Source: Roseomonas marmotae
GTDB taxonomy: Bacteria > Pseudomonadota > Alphaproteobacteria > Acetobacterales > Acetobacteraceae
Assembly (NCBI RefSeq): GCF_017654485.1
Contig: NZ_CP061091.1
Coordinates: forward strand, 2,734,501 to 2,798,500
Direction: 5' to 3'
DNA length: 64,000 nt
Shown: in pieces, positions 44,793 through 52,712 of the stretch
Numbering within the stretch: the first letter of the stretch is position 1
Layout: each line of letters opens with the position of its first letter
Notes under the pieces: model-generated
The model's database searches: none
Seen by the model: only the letters and a program-made list of their open reading frames with translations
Told to the model about the DNA's origin: nothing
Position numbers and translations under genes: made by a program

Positions 44793-45953
44793 TCATCGCG
44801 GCCCCGCGCGCAGCAGGAACAGCGCCAGCAGCGCGGAGAGGCTGAGCCCCACCAGTGCCCAGACCGCCCCGGCCCCGAAGGCCGTGAGCAGCAAGCCGAA
44901 GCCCACCGGCGCGCCGGCCTGCATGACCCGCCCGGGCGCAGCGATGAGGCCCTGCCGCGCGCCGTAGCCAGCCGGGCCGAAGATGGCCAGGGGCAACGTG
45001 CCCCGGGCGATGGTATGAATCCCGTTCCCGGCGCCGAAAAGCAGCACGAAGGCAATCGCCGCCGGGGCACCCAGCAGCAGCAGCGCAAGCCCGCCCACAA
45101 CCTGCGCGAGACAGGCGGCGCGCGCCAGGACCAGCGGGTGCAGCCCGCCCAGCGCGCCGAACTGCAGCAGCCGCGCCCCCACCTGCGCCGGCCCGACCAG
45201 CGACGCCGCCAGCAGGGCCTGCTCCGGAGTCGTGCCGGAGAGTTGCAGCAGCGCCGGCAGATGCGCGCCGATGGCCCCCGCAACCAGAGTGACGGCGGCG
45301 GAGAAGAGAATCAGCACGGCCATGGCATGGGAAGGCGCCGGTGGCTGCGGCGTCCCGACAGCCGGCGGGGCGGAGACACTGGGCGGCGGCGCGGCCGGCA
45401 CGAGCCAGAGTTGCAGGGGCAGCCCCACCAGCAGATGCAGCAGCGCCCAGCCGAGGCAGGCGCCGCGCCAGCCGAACTCCGCCTCCATGACCGTCGAGAG
45501 CGGCCAGCCCAGAGTGGAGGCGAAGCCGGCGATGAGGGTGATGCCAGTGATCGGAGTCTTCGCCGCGGCGCCGAAAAGCCCGGCGAGGGTGGCGAAGGCA
45601 GCCTCATAGAGGCCGGTCGCCATGCCGCAGCCCATCAAGGCCCAGCCCAGGCCCAACGTCACCGGCCCCTGCGCCGCCGCCAGCATCGCCAGCCCGGCTG
45701 CGAAGAGCAGGTTGGAGGCCAGCAGCACCACCCGGCCGCCGCGCCGGTCCACGACCCGCCCGGCCCAGGGGCCAAGCAGCGCCGCCAGCAGCAACGATGC
45801 GGAGAAGAAGCCAAAGACCGTGGCGGTGGACAGCCCCAGCGAGGCCGCCATCGGGCGTGCCAGGATCGCTGGCAGGTAATAGGAGGAAGCCCAGGCCAGG
45901 GTCTGTGCCCCACCCAGGGCCAGCACCACACGGGTGGTCGGCGAAATGGTCAT
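44793..45953 (-). CDS. MFS transporter
   Basis: 386 residues with about 12 hydrophobic helices. The loop GRVVDRRGGRVVLL after helix 2 matches MFS motif A. A central loop (about residues 190-215) is Pro/Ala-rich (APPPSVSAPPAVG). ATG 45953 (MTISPTTRVVLALGGAQTLAWASSYYLP) is taken; the longer in-frame start has no family support. QTLAWASSYYLPA is common in a subgroup of uncharacterised alphaproteobacterial permeases. Substrate unknown. About 250 bases between it and the helicase contain nothing recognised. Confidence 0.85.
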   Translation of the reverse strand: MTISPTTRVVLALGGAQTLAWASSYYLPAILARPMAASLGLSTATVFGFFSASLLLAALLGPWAGRVVDRRGGRVVLLASNLLFAAGLAMLAAAQGPVTLGLGWALMGCGMATGLYEAAFATLAGLFGAAAKTPITGITLIAGFASTLGWPLSTVMEAEFGWRGACLGWALLHLLVGLPLQLWLVPAAPPPSVSAPPAVGTPQPPAPSHAMAVLILFSAAVTLVAGAIGAHLPALLQLSGTTPEQALLAASLVGPAQVGARLLQFGALGGLHPLVLARAACLAQVVGGLALLLLGAPAAIAFVLLFGAGNGIHTIARGTLPLAIFGPAGYGARQGLIAAPGRVMQAGAPVGFGLLLTAFGAGAVWALVGLSLSALLALFLLRAGPR

Positions 45954-46006
45954 GGTGCAGCCAGCTTCGCCATGCGGCGGCGGCGGCACAAGCGGGGGGC
46001 GTGCAG

Positions 46007-46036
46007 AAAATGGCCGGGGTGTCGTCACCCCGGCCA
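46007..46036 (-). terminator. Intrinsic terminator after hsp20
   Basis: TGGCCGGGGT (46011-46020) pairs with ACCCCGGCCA (46027-46036) across GTCGTC. Read on the minus strand, TTTTCTG follows. It lies 27 bases past the hsp20 stop codon. Confidence 0.9.
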
Positions 46037-46063
46037 TCCGTTTCTCAGGCAAGGCCTGAAGTG

Positions 46064-46549
46064 TTAGGCGGCGAGCGCCTGCTGGCCATTGCCCTCGATC
46101 ACCTGGCGTGCAGCCGGCTGGCTGTCGCCGATGGTGATGCGGCGGGGCTTCAGCGCCTCCGGCACCTCGCGCTTCAGCGACACATGCAGCAGACCGTTCG
46201 CCATATCGGCGCCCTGCACCTGGATGTGGTCGGCGAGCACGAAGCGGCGCTCGAAGGCGCGGCCGGCGATGCCGCGGTGCAGGAAGCGGCGCTCCTGGTC
46301 CGACGCCGTCTGGTCCGCCTTGCCGGAGATGGTCAGGACATTTTCATGCGCCGTGATCTCCAGGTTCTCGGGGCCAAAGCCGGCGACGGCCATGGTCAGC
46401 ACGTAGTCGTCGTCACCCGTCTTCTCGATGTTGTAAGGGGGATAGGCAGGCCCCTCCGACGCGGCGCGGGCGCTGTCCACCAGACGGGACAGGCGGTCGA
46501 AGCCGATGGCGGAACGGAACAGGGGGGCCGGGTCAAAAGTCGTCATCAT
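46064..46549 (-). CDS. Small heat shock protein Hsp20 (alpha-crystallin family)
   Basis: 161 residues. The N-terminus MMTTFDPAPLFRSAIGFDRLSRLVD resembles IbpA-class proteins. The alpha-crystallin domain (about 38-135) has YPPYNIEKTGDDDYVLTMAVAGF, LTISGKAD, FLHRGIAGRAFERRFVL and a C-terminal LKPRRITI, the I-x-I-type tail. It forms oligomers that hold unfolding proteins. ATG 46549 follows AGGAGG by five bases. The upstream leader has a ROSE-like anti-Shine-Dalgarno element, so translation is probably heat-induced. Confidence 0.94.
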   Translation of the reverse strand: MMTTFDPAPLFRSAIGFDRLSRLVDSARAASEGPAYPPYNIEKTGDDDYVLTMAVAGFGPENLEITAHENVLTISGKADQTASDQERRFLHRGIAGRAFERRFVLADHIQVQGADMANGLLHVSLKREVPEALKPRRITIGDSQPAARQVIEGNGQQALAA

Positions 46550-46554
46550 CAGAA

Positions 46555-46574
46555 CCTCCTCAGACAAGCAAGGG
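46555..46574 (-). promoter_or_regulatory. ROSE-like RNA thermometer core in the hsp20 leader
   Basis: On the minus strand the leader reads CCTTGCTTGTCTGAGGAGG before the ATG. CCUU-(G)-CU can pair with AG-GAGG, masking the ribosome site with a single bulged G. This is the UUGCU/SD arrangement that defines ROSE elements upstream of small heat-shock genes in rhizobia. More GC-rich hairpins can form further upstream (46580-46680). Pairing is seen directly; temperature response is inferred. Confidence 0.65.
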
Positions 46575-46683
46575 TCCGTTGCTGGGGCGGCCGGGCTTCC
46601 ATCGGGTCCCCATTCGGGCAACCCCTGGTCCATCCGACCGCGCCGGCGGCCCCACATCGGGCACCGCTGGCGGGACCACATAT

Positions 46684-46719
46684 GGAAAACGCCGCCCCCC
46701 ATTCAAGGGAGGCGGCGTT
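46684..46719 (-). terminator. Intrinsic terminator after rpmE
   Basis: AACGCCGCC (46688-46696) pairs with GGCGGCGTT (46711-46719). On the minus strand TTTTCC follows. It is 34 bases beyond the rpmE stop. Confidence 0.85.
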
Positions 46720-46752
46720 CCGATTTTCTGCTGCCGTGAGGGCGGCGAAGGC

Positions 46753-46983
46753 TCAGGCCTTCTTGCGCGCACCGATGCCAGCGAACTTCTTGTTGAACTT
46801 GGCGATCTGCCCACCGGTATCCATGATGCGCTGCTGACCGGTCCAGGCGGGGTGCGACTTCGGGTCGATATCCAGGCGCAACGTATCGCCCGCCTTGCCC
46901 ATGCAGGAGCGCGTCTTGTACGTCGTGCCATCCGTCATGATGACGTTGATCTCGTGGTAGTCGGGATGGATATCGGACTTCAT
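46753..46983 (-). CDS. rpmE: 50S ribosomal protein L31
   Basis: 76 residues starting [22 protein letters not shown], a standard L31 start (the HPxYxxI block). The C-terminal lysine-rich part [14 protein letters not shown] is normal. The CxxC zinc pairs of C+ type L31 are absent; a single Cys (RSCMG) remains, so this is the zinc-independent C- type. Single gene with its own terminator. Confidence 0.96.
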   Translation of the reverse strand: MKSDIHPDYHEINVIMTDGTTYKTRSCMGKAGDTLRLDIDPKSHPAWTGQQRIMDTGGQIAKFNKKFAGIGARKKA

Positions 46984-47158
46984 GCCGGTGAACTTTCCAT
47001 GACAATGGAGCAGCCGATGCCGACCGGCCGCGCGAAGCGCCGCTTCTAGCCTGCCCCCGCCCACCGGCGCAAGCGCAGTGGCCCGGTTTCGCCCGGATTG
47101 ACCCTTGCCCCCGGCGATCCTAGACCTTCCACGCCCGTAGACGAGGAAAGCGCCAGGC

Positions 47159-48019
47159 ATGAACATCCTCTCCATCCAGTCATGGGTCGCCTATGGGCAT
47201 GTGGGAAATGCCTCCGCCGTCTTTCCGCTACAGCGACTGGGGGCGGAGGTCTGGGCGGTGAACACGGTCCAGTTCTCCAACCACACCGGCTACGGCTCCT
47301 GGCGCGGCCAGGTCTTCGGGGCTGAGTTGGTGCGCGACCTCGTGCAAGGGATCGAGGACCGGGGCGCCCTGCCCCGCTGCGATGCCGTCCTCTCCGGTTA
47401 CATGGGCGATGCTGCTATCGGTGAGGCCATCCTGGATGCGGCGGCACGGGTGAAGGCGTTCAATCCTCATGCGCTCTATTGCTGCGACCCCGTGATCGGC
47501 GATGTCGGGCGCGGGGTCTTCGTGCGCCCCGGCATCCCCGAGTTCATGCGGGACCGCGCCCTGGCCGCCGCCGACCTGATCACGCCCAATCAGTTCGAGC
47601 TGGAGCACATGTCCGGAATGCCCGTGACCACCCTGGCCGAGGCCAAAACGGCGGTCACGGCGCTTCAGCAGCGCATGGCCGGTACCGGGCCGCGCGCCGT
47701 GCTGGTGACATCCCTGAAGGTGGCGGAGACGCCGGAGGATCAGATCGAACTGCTGGCGGCGGAGGGCGGGGCCTTCCACCGGGTGCGCACACCCATGCTG
47801 CCGCTGTCCGTCAATGGCGCGGGCGATGCCATCGCCGCGCTCTTCCTGTTCCACCGGATCAGGACGGGTTCAGTGGCGGCGGCGGCGGCGGCGGCGGCAT
47901 CCTCGATCTACGGGCTGCTGCGCCGCACCTCGGAAGCCGGGTCGCGCGAAATCCTGACGGTGGCGGCGCAGGATGAATTCGTGGCGCCCAGCCGGACCTT
48001 CCTGCCAGAGTCCTGCTAG
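47159..48019 (+). CDS. pdxY: Pyridoxal kinase PdxY
   Basis: 286 residues of the ribokinase fold. The N-terminus [28 protein letters not shown] and [18 protein letters not shown] are PdxY signatures. [13 protein letters not shown] and [14 protein letters not shown] follow, and the anion-hole [13 protein letters not shown] includes the catalytic Asp. It phosphorylates pyridoxal with ATP in the B6 salvage path. It contains a run of eight Ala encoded by (GGC)8 at 47875-47898. Confidence 0.95.
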   Translation: MNILSIQSWVAYGHVGNASAVFPLQRLGAEVWAVNTVQFSNHTGYGSWRGQVFGAELVRDLVQGIEDRGALPRCDAVLSGYMGDAAIGEAILDAAARVKAFNPHALYCCDPVIGDVGRGVFVRPGIPEFMRDRALAAADLITPNQFELEHMSGMPVTTLAEAKTAVTALQQRMAGTGPRAVLVTSLKVAETPEDQIELLAAEGGAFHRVRTPMLPLSVNGAGDAIAALFLFHRIRTGSVAAAAAAAASSIYGLLRRTSEAGSREILTVAAQDEFVAPSRTFLPESC

Positions 48020-48034
48020 CAGGCCTTCCCCGGC

Positions 48035-48238
48035 TCAGAGGCCAGGGGGAAGCCGCAGCTGGCTCTCCCGCACCACACGCTCATGACCGTCATGGTCGTG
48101 CTTGATGCGGTATTCACGGTCCATGCCATCATTTGGCAGCAGCCGGGTGATGGTATAGGTCCCGCGGGGGGCGCTCGGGCTCATCCGGTCCGAGACGAAC
48201 TCAAGCCTCTGACCGATGTTGAAGCTGTGCTGCGGCAT
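48035..48238 (-). CDS. Small conserved hypothetical protein (67 aa)
   Basis: Starts MPQHSFNIGQRLEFVSDRMSPSAPRGTYTITRLLPNDGMDREYRIKHDHDGHERVVRESQLRL (features: GTYTITRLLP, YRIKHDHDGHERVV). It looks like a compact SH3-like beta-barrel. Similar short proteins with an RLLP...YRIK...HERVV pattern are widespread in Alphaproteobacteria, with unknown function. The gene is convergent with pdxY. Confidence 0.7.
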   Translation of the reverse strand: MPQHSFNIGQRLEFVSDRMSPSAPRGTYTITRLLPNDGMDREYRIKHDHDGHERVVRESQLRLPPGL

Positions 48239-48324
48239 GGCATGTCCTCACGGGCTGTTGCGGCGCCCCAGGCCCAGGGGCAGGCGGCCAGGCGGCCCGC
48301 AGGACCCGGCCACACCAGGGAAGC

Positions 48325-48468
48325 TTATCCCAGGACGTCGAGCACGATCCGGCGAATTTCTTCCCGCGTCAGGCCCGCAGGCTCGGCCTCGCGCCGGGAC
48401 GGCATCAGGACGGCTGCGGTCGCCGGCTGGGACCGGCCTGGATCATGATTTACATTGAAGTTCATCAT
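48325..48468 (-). CDS. Very small hypothetical protein (47 aa)
   Basis: Starts MMNFNVNHDPGRS and ends LTREEIRRIVLDVLG, a helix-forming tail. The sequence before the ATG is an A-rich tract (GAAAGAAAGAAAAAA) rather than a clear Shine-Dalgarno. No family recognised. Listed because the C-terminal TREEIR.IVLDVLG looks like a selected amphipathic helix; it could be spurious. Confidence 0.35.
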   Translation of the reverse strand: MMNFNVNHDPGRSQPATAAVLMPSRREAEPAGLTREEIRRIVLDVLG

Positions 48469-48647
48469 TTTTTTCTTTCTTTCGTATTTGGCGCCTGCCC
48501 GGCGATATTTGGCCTGGGCGTGCCTGGCGCGATACTGGCCCGGCGCAAGGCGCCAGGGCGAAACAGGGCGCGGAGTTTGACCGCGCCCAGCGGGTTCGGG
48601 CAATGGAGGCAGGGGGTGCCTTGGCATCCCCACGCCCGCCCGCGGAT

Positions 48648-48668
48648 GGGCGGCGAAAGACGCCGCCC
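48648..48668 (-). terminator. Hairpin after the cold shock gene
   Basis: GGGCGGCG (48648-48655) pairs with CGCCGCCC (48661-48668) across AAAGA. It lies 9 bases beyond the cold shock stop on the minus strand. No T-run follows, so it is a weak terminator candidate. Confidence 0.5.
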
Positions 48669-48676
48669 GCAGCCGT

Positions 48677-48883
48677 TCAGACCGCCTTCAGCGCAGTGGC
48701 CGAGGTCTTGCCCTGCTGGCCTTGCTGCAACTCGTAGGAGAGGCGGTCGCCCTCACGAGGAGCATCCATGCCGGCGCGCTGGACATCGGAAATATGCAGG
48801 AAGACGTCCTTGCTGCCGTCTTCGGGCTGGATGAAGCCGAAGCCCTTGGTCGCGTTGAACCACTTAACAGTGCCGATGGGCAT
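48677..48883 (-). CDS. Cold shock protein (CspA family)
   Basis: 68 residues starting MPIGTVKWFNATKGFGFI. RNP1 (KGFGFI) and RNP2 (VFLHIS) RNA-binding motifs are intact. It is the usual single OB-fold chaperone for single-stranded nucleic acids. The 240-base upstream gap (48884-49127) is AT-rich and could hold the long 5' UTR typical of csp genes, though no canonical cold box was identified. Confidence 0.95.
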   Translation of the reverse strand: MPIGTVKWFNATKGFGFIQPEDGSKDVFLHISDVQRAGMDAPREGDRLSYELQQGQQGKTSATALKAV

Positions 48884-49127
48884 GATAATTTTCCATTCAT
48901 GACAAAAAACCGGATTGCACGCTGCAAACCGGATCAACTTCGAGCGTGGCGGGATCCTAAGGCTCGAAGCTCATCATGAGCGAGGAGAAAGGCCGTAACA
49001 AACGAGACTGACGCGATCAACATGGACCTCATCGTCAATCGGCACAAGATTTTTCTTTTAGCATCCTGTCACTCCTCGAGATTTGTTTGGGATTTTGCAT
49101 AGTTTCTTTCCGAGTTAACGATCAGCA

Positions 49128-50909
49128 TTATCTGAGTGGCCAGAAGACTGGAATCAACAGAGTCGAGATGACGACGATGAGGAGCGAAAGCGGCAGGCCC
49201 AACCGCCAGTAATCGCCGAAGCGGTAGCCGCCCGGGCCGAGGACCAGCGTGTTGCACTGGTGCCCGATGGGGGTCAGGAAGTCGCTGGCGCAGCCGATGG
49301 CCACCGCCATCAGGAAAGGGTCCGGCCTCAGGCCCAGCTGGCTGGCCATGCTGGCCGCGATGGGCGCCATGATCAGCGCCGTCGCCGCGTTGTTCAGGAA
49401 GGGCGTCAGCAGCATCGCCGCCAGCAGCACCAGCGCCATCGCGCCGGTCGGCGGCAGGGTGACGGCGACCTTGGCCAGCCAGCCCGCGATCAACTCCGCT
49501 CCGCCAGTGGTATTGACGGCATCGCTAATGGGAATGAGGCAGGCGAGCAGCACCAGGATGGGTACATCGATCGCCTGATACGCCTCCTGCAAGGTAAGGA
49601 TCCGCAGTAGCACCGCCAACACGGCAGCAGCGAAGAAGGCGACTGTTACCGGCAGCAGGTTGAAGGCCACCGCCCCCATGGCCAGGGCCAGCAGCACGAA
49701 AGGCAGGATATCCTTGCGCGGCGCGCCGAGTCCGACCGAGCGGTCCATCAGCGGCAGGCACCCCAGCTCCCGCAGCGTCTCCGGCATCTGCCCCGCATCG
49801 CCTTGCAGCGCCAGCACATCGCCGGCGCGGAACCGCACGCGGCTCAGGCGAGCCGCAACCGGCTCTCCCCGCCGGGAAATGGCCAGGAGGTTGACGCCAT
49901 GCGCCTCCCGCAGCCGCAACCGCTGGGGGGACTGCCCGACCAACAGGGATTCCGGCATGACCACCACCTCCATCAGCGTCACATCGGCGGTGGAGAGATC
50001 CTTGACCGGCGGCTTGGTGGCGCCACTCAGCTGGAGGCCGGCCTCGGCGATGAAATCCTTCAGCGCGCGCGGCTCGCTTCGCAAGGTCAGCAGGTCGTCG
50101 GGGAAAAGTGTCCAGTGCCCGGCCGGGATGTAGCGGCGACCGCCCTCCCGCGTGATGGCCGTGACGGCGACATCGCCCTCCCCCAGCGCCTCCAGCTCCG
50201 CCACCGTCTTGTTGGCCATCGGGCTTTCGGCCGGCAGCACGGCCTCGGACAGATAGGGCGCGACCTCGAAGACCTCGGGCGCCGAGGCCTGGTCCCGCCG
50301 CCCGCGCGGCAGCAGCCGCCAGGCGATGGGAAGGTAGACGAGCGTGGCGACGACAATACCAACGCCCACGGGCGTGAAGTCGAACATGCCGAAGGGCTCG
50401 CCCGTGATCTCGCCGCGGATGCGGGCGACGATGATATTGGGCGAGGTGCCGATCATGGTGACGAGCCCGCCGGCCAGGGAGCCGAAGGCCATGGGCATCA
50501 GCAGCGCCGAGGCCGGGGTGCCGCTGCGCCGCCCCACCTGGATCGCGACCGGCAGCAGGATGGCGAGCGCGCCGATATTCTTCATGAGGGTGGAGAGGAG
50601 CGTCACCGCCGTGGCCAGCGCGCCGACGCGCGCGCTGGTGCTCCGCAGCCGCGGCTCGACCCGCCGGACCATACGCCCCGTCAGGCTGGACTTGCCGACC
50701 GCAGCACTGAGGACCAGGGCGGAAGCGATGATGACGACGATCTGGTCGCTGAAGCCGATAAACGCCTTGTCGGCCGGGACGACACCGCAGGCCAGGGCGA
50801 CCAGCAGACCCAGCAAGGCCACGAGATCGTAGCGGAACCGGTTCCAGATGAATAACACAACCATCGCGGCCAGAATGGCGAAGACGATGGCTTGGTCAGG
50901 ACTTGGCAT
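49128..50909 (-). CDS. SLC13-family permease with two RCK_C domains
   Basis: 593 residues. About five N-terminal membrane helices (1-190) include LMKNIGALAILLP and TMIGTSPNIIVA, the SLC13/DASS substrate-loop signature. A cytoplasmic central part (about 205-375) has two TrkA-C/RCK_C ligand-binding repeats (one starting at SEAVLPAESPMANKTVAELEALG). A second membrane half has LLTPFLNNAATALIMAPIA and IGCASDFLTPIGHQCNTLV, the matching signature. Such proteins carry sulfate, dicarboxylates or other anions. Substrate not resolved. Confidence 0.9.
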   Translation of the reverse strand: MPSPDQAIVFAILAAMVVLFIWNRFRYDLVALLGLLVALACGVVPADKAFIGFSDQIVVIIASALVLSAAVGKSSLTGRMVRRVEPRLRSTSARVGALATAVTLLSTLMKNIGALAILLPVAIQVGRRSGTPASALLMPMAFGSLAGGLVTMIGTSPNIIVARIRGEITGEPFGMFDFTPVGVGIVVATLVYLPIAWRLLPRGRRDQASAPEVFEVAPYLSEAVLPAESPMANKTVAELEALGEGDVAVTAITREGGRRYIPAGHWTLFPDDLLTLRSEPRALKDFIAEAGLQLSGATKPPVKDLSTADVTLMEVVVMPESLLVGQSPQRLRLREAHGVNLLAISRRGEPVAARLSRVRFRAGDVLALQGDAGQMPETLRELGCLPLMDRSVGLGAPRKDILPFVLLALAMGAVAFNLLPVTVAFFAAAVLAVLLRILTLQEAYQAIDVPILVLLACLIPISDAVNTTGGAELIAGWLAKVAVTLPPTGAMALVLLAAMLLTPFLNNAATALIMAPIAASMASQLGLRPDPFLMAVAIGCASDFLTPIGHQCNTLVLGPGGYRFGDYWRLGLPLSLLIVVISTLLIPVFWPLR

Positions 50910-51023
50910 ACCACTCCGGCAGCGAGAAGCGCGGAGTTCAAACGCGGCCTGAGATCGGCCGTTGCAGGCAGGAAAGGAAGGAGATGGCGGGCCGGGCTTG
51001 CCCGCCCGCCATCCAGATGGGCC

Positions 51024-52619
51024 TCAGCCCCGCTTCACGTTGATCGGCAGCGGAATGCCCGCACGGATATTCGTCAGCCCCTTGCGATAGGCGCTGTTCA
51101 CGAAATACTGGCCAAGCGGAATGTAAGGCACGTCCTGGAAGAACTGTGCCTGGATCTGCCGGCCGATCTCCTTCTGCGCGGCCATGTCCGGCGCATCGAA
51201 CCAGGATTCCCGCAGCGCCTCGATCTTCTCCGAATTCGGCCAGCCGAACCAGGCATTGTCGCCATTCGTACGCAGCAGCACATGGCCCGCGGGGTTGTTG
51301 AACTCCATGCCGCTGAACAGTGCGATCAGCGCGCTCCAGCCACCCTGGCTCGGCGGGTTCCTGTTCTGGCGGCGCTGCAGCAGCGTGCCCCAGTCGGATG
51401 TCGCGTCCTCGGTATCGAAGCCGACCTTCTGGAACATGTCGACACCCACGGCCATCAGCGCGTTCTGGTTGGCCACGTCCGTCGCATGCAGCGCGACCAC
51501 CTTGGCGCCGCCCTTGCCCGCCGCCGCGATCTCGGCCTTCGCCCCGGCGATGTCGCGCGGGGAGGTCAGCACGGCAAGCCCCTCATCCGAGGCGAGAGGG
51601 CTGGCGACCGGGAAGCAGCCGACGCCCGTGCGCCAGTTCTTCTCGTCACCAGCGACGGAAGCCATGAAGTCGGATTGCTCCACCGCCTTCAGCAGCGCCC
51701 GGCGCACCACCGGGTCATTGAAGGGCGGATGCAGGTGGTTAAGGCGCAGATTGGCGCAGGTGCCGGCGGTGTCGATCCGCTCCAGAACCACGTTGCGCGA
51801 ACGCCCCAGCAAGGCGTTCAGGTCGGGCGGCACAACCTCCCAGAAATCGGCCTCGCCAGCCTGGATGGCGCCGGCGGAGGTGGCGGGGTCGGGGATGACC
51901 TTCCATTCCATCCGCTCGAATTCGGCGATCTTAGGGCCGGCGACCATGCTGGGCTTGCCCACGGGCGTCGGCACATACTTGTCGAAGCGGCGATAGACGA
52001 TCTGCGCGCCCGAGACCCGCTCATCCGCCACGAAGCGATAGGGGCCGGAGCCGACGACCTCGGTGAAGGGCTTGGTCGGGTCCTGGTTGGCGAAGCGCTC
52101 AGGGTAGATGAAGCAGGGATAGGAGGAAGCCTTGCCCAGCGCGTCCAGCATCAGGCCGAAGGGACGCTTCAGGCGGATCTCGAAGCGGCGGTCGTCCAGG
52201 ACGCGGATCTCGTCCATCCGCGCGGCCAGGGTCTGGCCCATGGTGTCGCGCGCCATCCAGCGCTTGATCGAGGCCACGGCATCCTGCGCGCGGATCTTCT
52301 CGCCATCATGGAAGGTCGGGCCCTCGCGCAGCGTGAAGACCCAGCGCTTGCCGTCATCCTCCACCACATGGCCTTCGGCCAGCTGCGGATGCGGCACGAA
52401 ATTCTCGTCGATGCCGTAAAGCGTATCCCAGCACATATGGCCGTGGTTGCGCGTGGGATAGGCGGTGGTGCCCAAGGGGTCCAGGACCGTCACATCCGCC
52501 TGCGGGATGAAGCGCAGGGTATGCGCCGCGGCACCTTGCGCCAGGGCGGGGCGCGCGAGGGAGACGCCGCCCGCGAAAGGCAGGGCGGCGGCACCGGACA
52601 GGAAATGGCGTCTTTTCAT
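51024..52619 (-). CDS. ABC transporter substrate-binding protein, family 5 (second orphan)
   Basis: 531 residues. MKRRHFLSGAAALPFAGG is a Tat-like signal ending near ALAQG. RFIPQADVTVLDPLGTTAYPTRNHG, the WVFTLREGPTFHDGEKI strand and VGSGPYRF mark the family 5 fold. ATG 52619 is used; GGAG ten bases upstream is acceptable; 52634 is the alternative. No permease or ATPase adjoins, as with the 7.2 kb gene, which it resembles along its length. The GTT-AYPTRNHGHMCWDTLYG part parallels VASTATFARNHGFMVYDQLYA. Confidence 0.88.
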   Translation of the reverse strand: MKRRHFLSGAAALPFAGGVSLARPALAQGAAAHTLRFIPQADVTVLDPLGTTAYPTRNHGHMCWDTLYGIDENFVPHPQLAEGHVVEDDGKRWVFTLREGPTFHDGEKIRAQDAVASIKRWMARDTMGQTLAARMDEIRVLDDRRFEIRLKRPFGLMLDALGKASSYPCFIYPERFANQDPTKPFTEVVGSGPYRFVADERVSGAQIVYRRFDKYVPTPVGKPSMVAGPKIAEFERMEWKVIPDPATSAGAIQAGEADFWEVVPPDLNALLGRSRNVVLERIDTAGTCANLRLNHLHPPFNDPVVRRALLKAVEQSDFMASVAGDEKNWRTGVGCFPVASPLASDEGLAVLTSPRDIAGAKAEIAAAGKGGAKVVALHATDVANQNALMAVGVDMFQKVGFDTEDATSDWGTLLQRRQNRNPPSQGGWSALIALFSGMEFNNPAGHVLLRTNGDNAWFGWPNSEKIEALRESWFDAPDMAAQKEIGRQIQAQFFQDVPYIPLGQYFVNSAYRKGLTNIRAGIPLPINVKRG

Positions 52620-52712
52620 TGGTCCCGGCTCCATCGGTCTTCAGGTCCGCCCAACCTGCCGACAAAGGGGCCGGAACACCAGAGGGCCGGGAAGCGAAAT
52701 CGTGAAGCCGGC

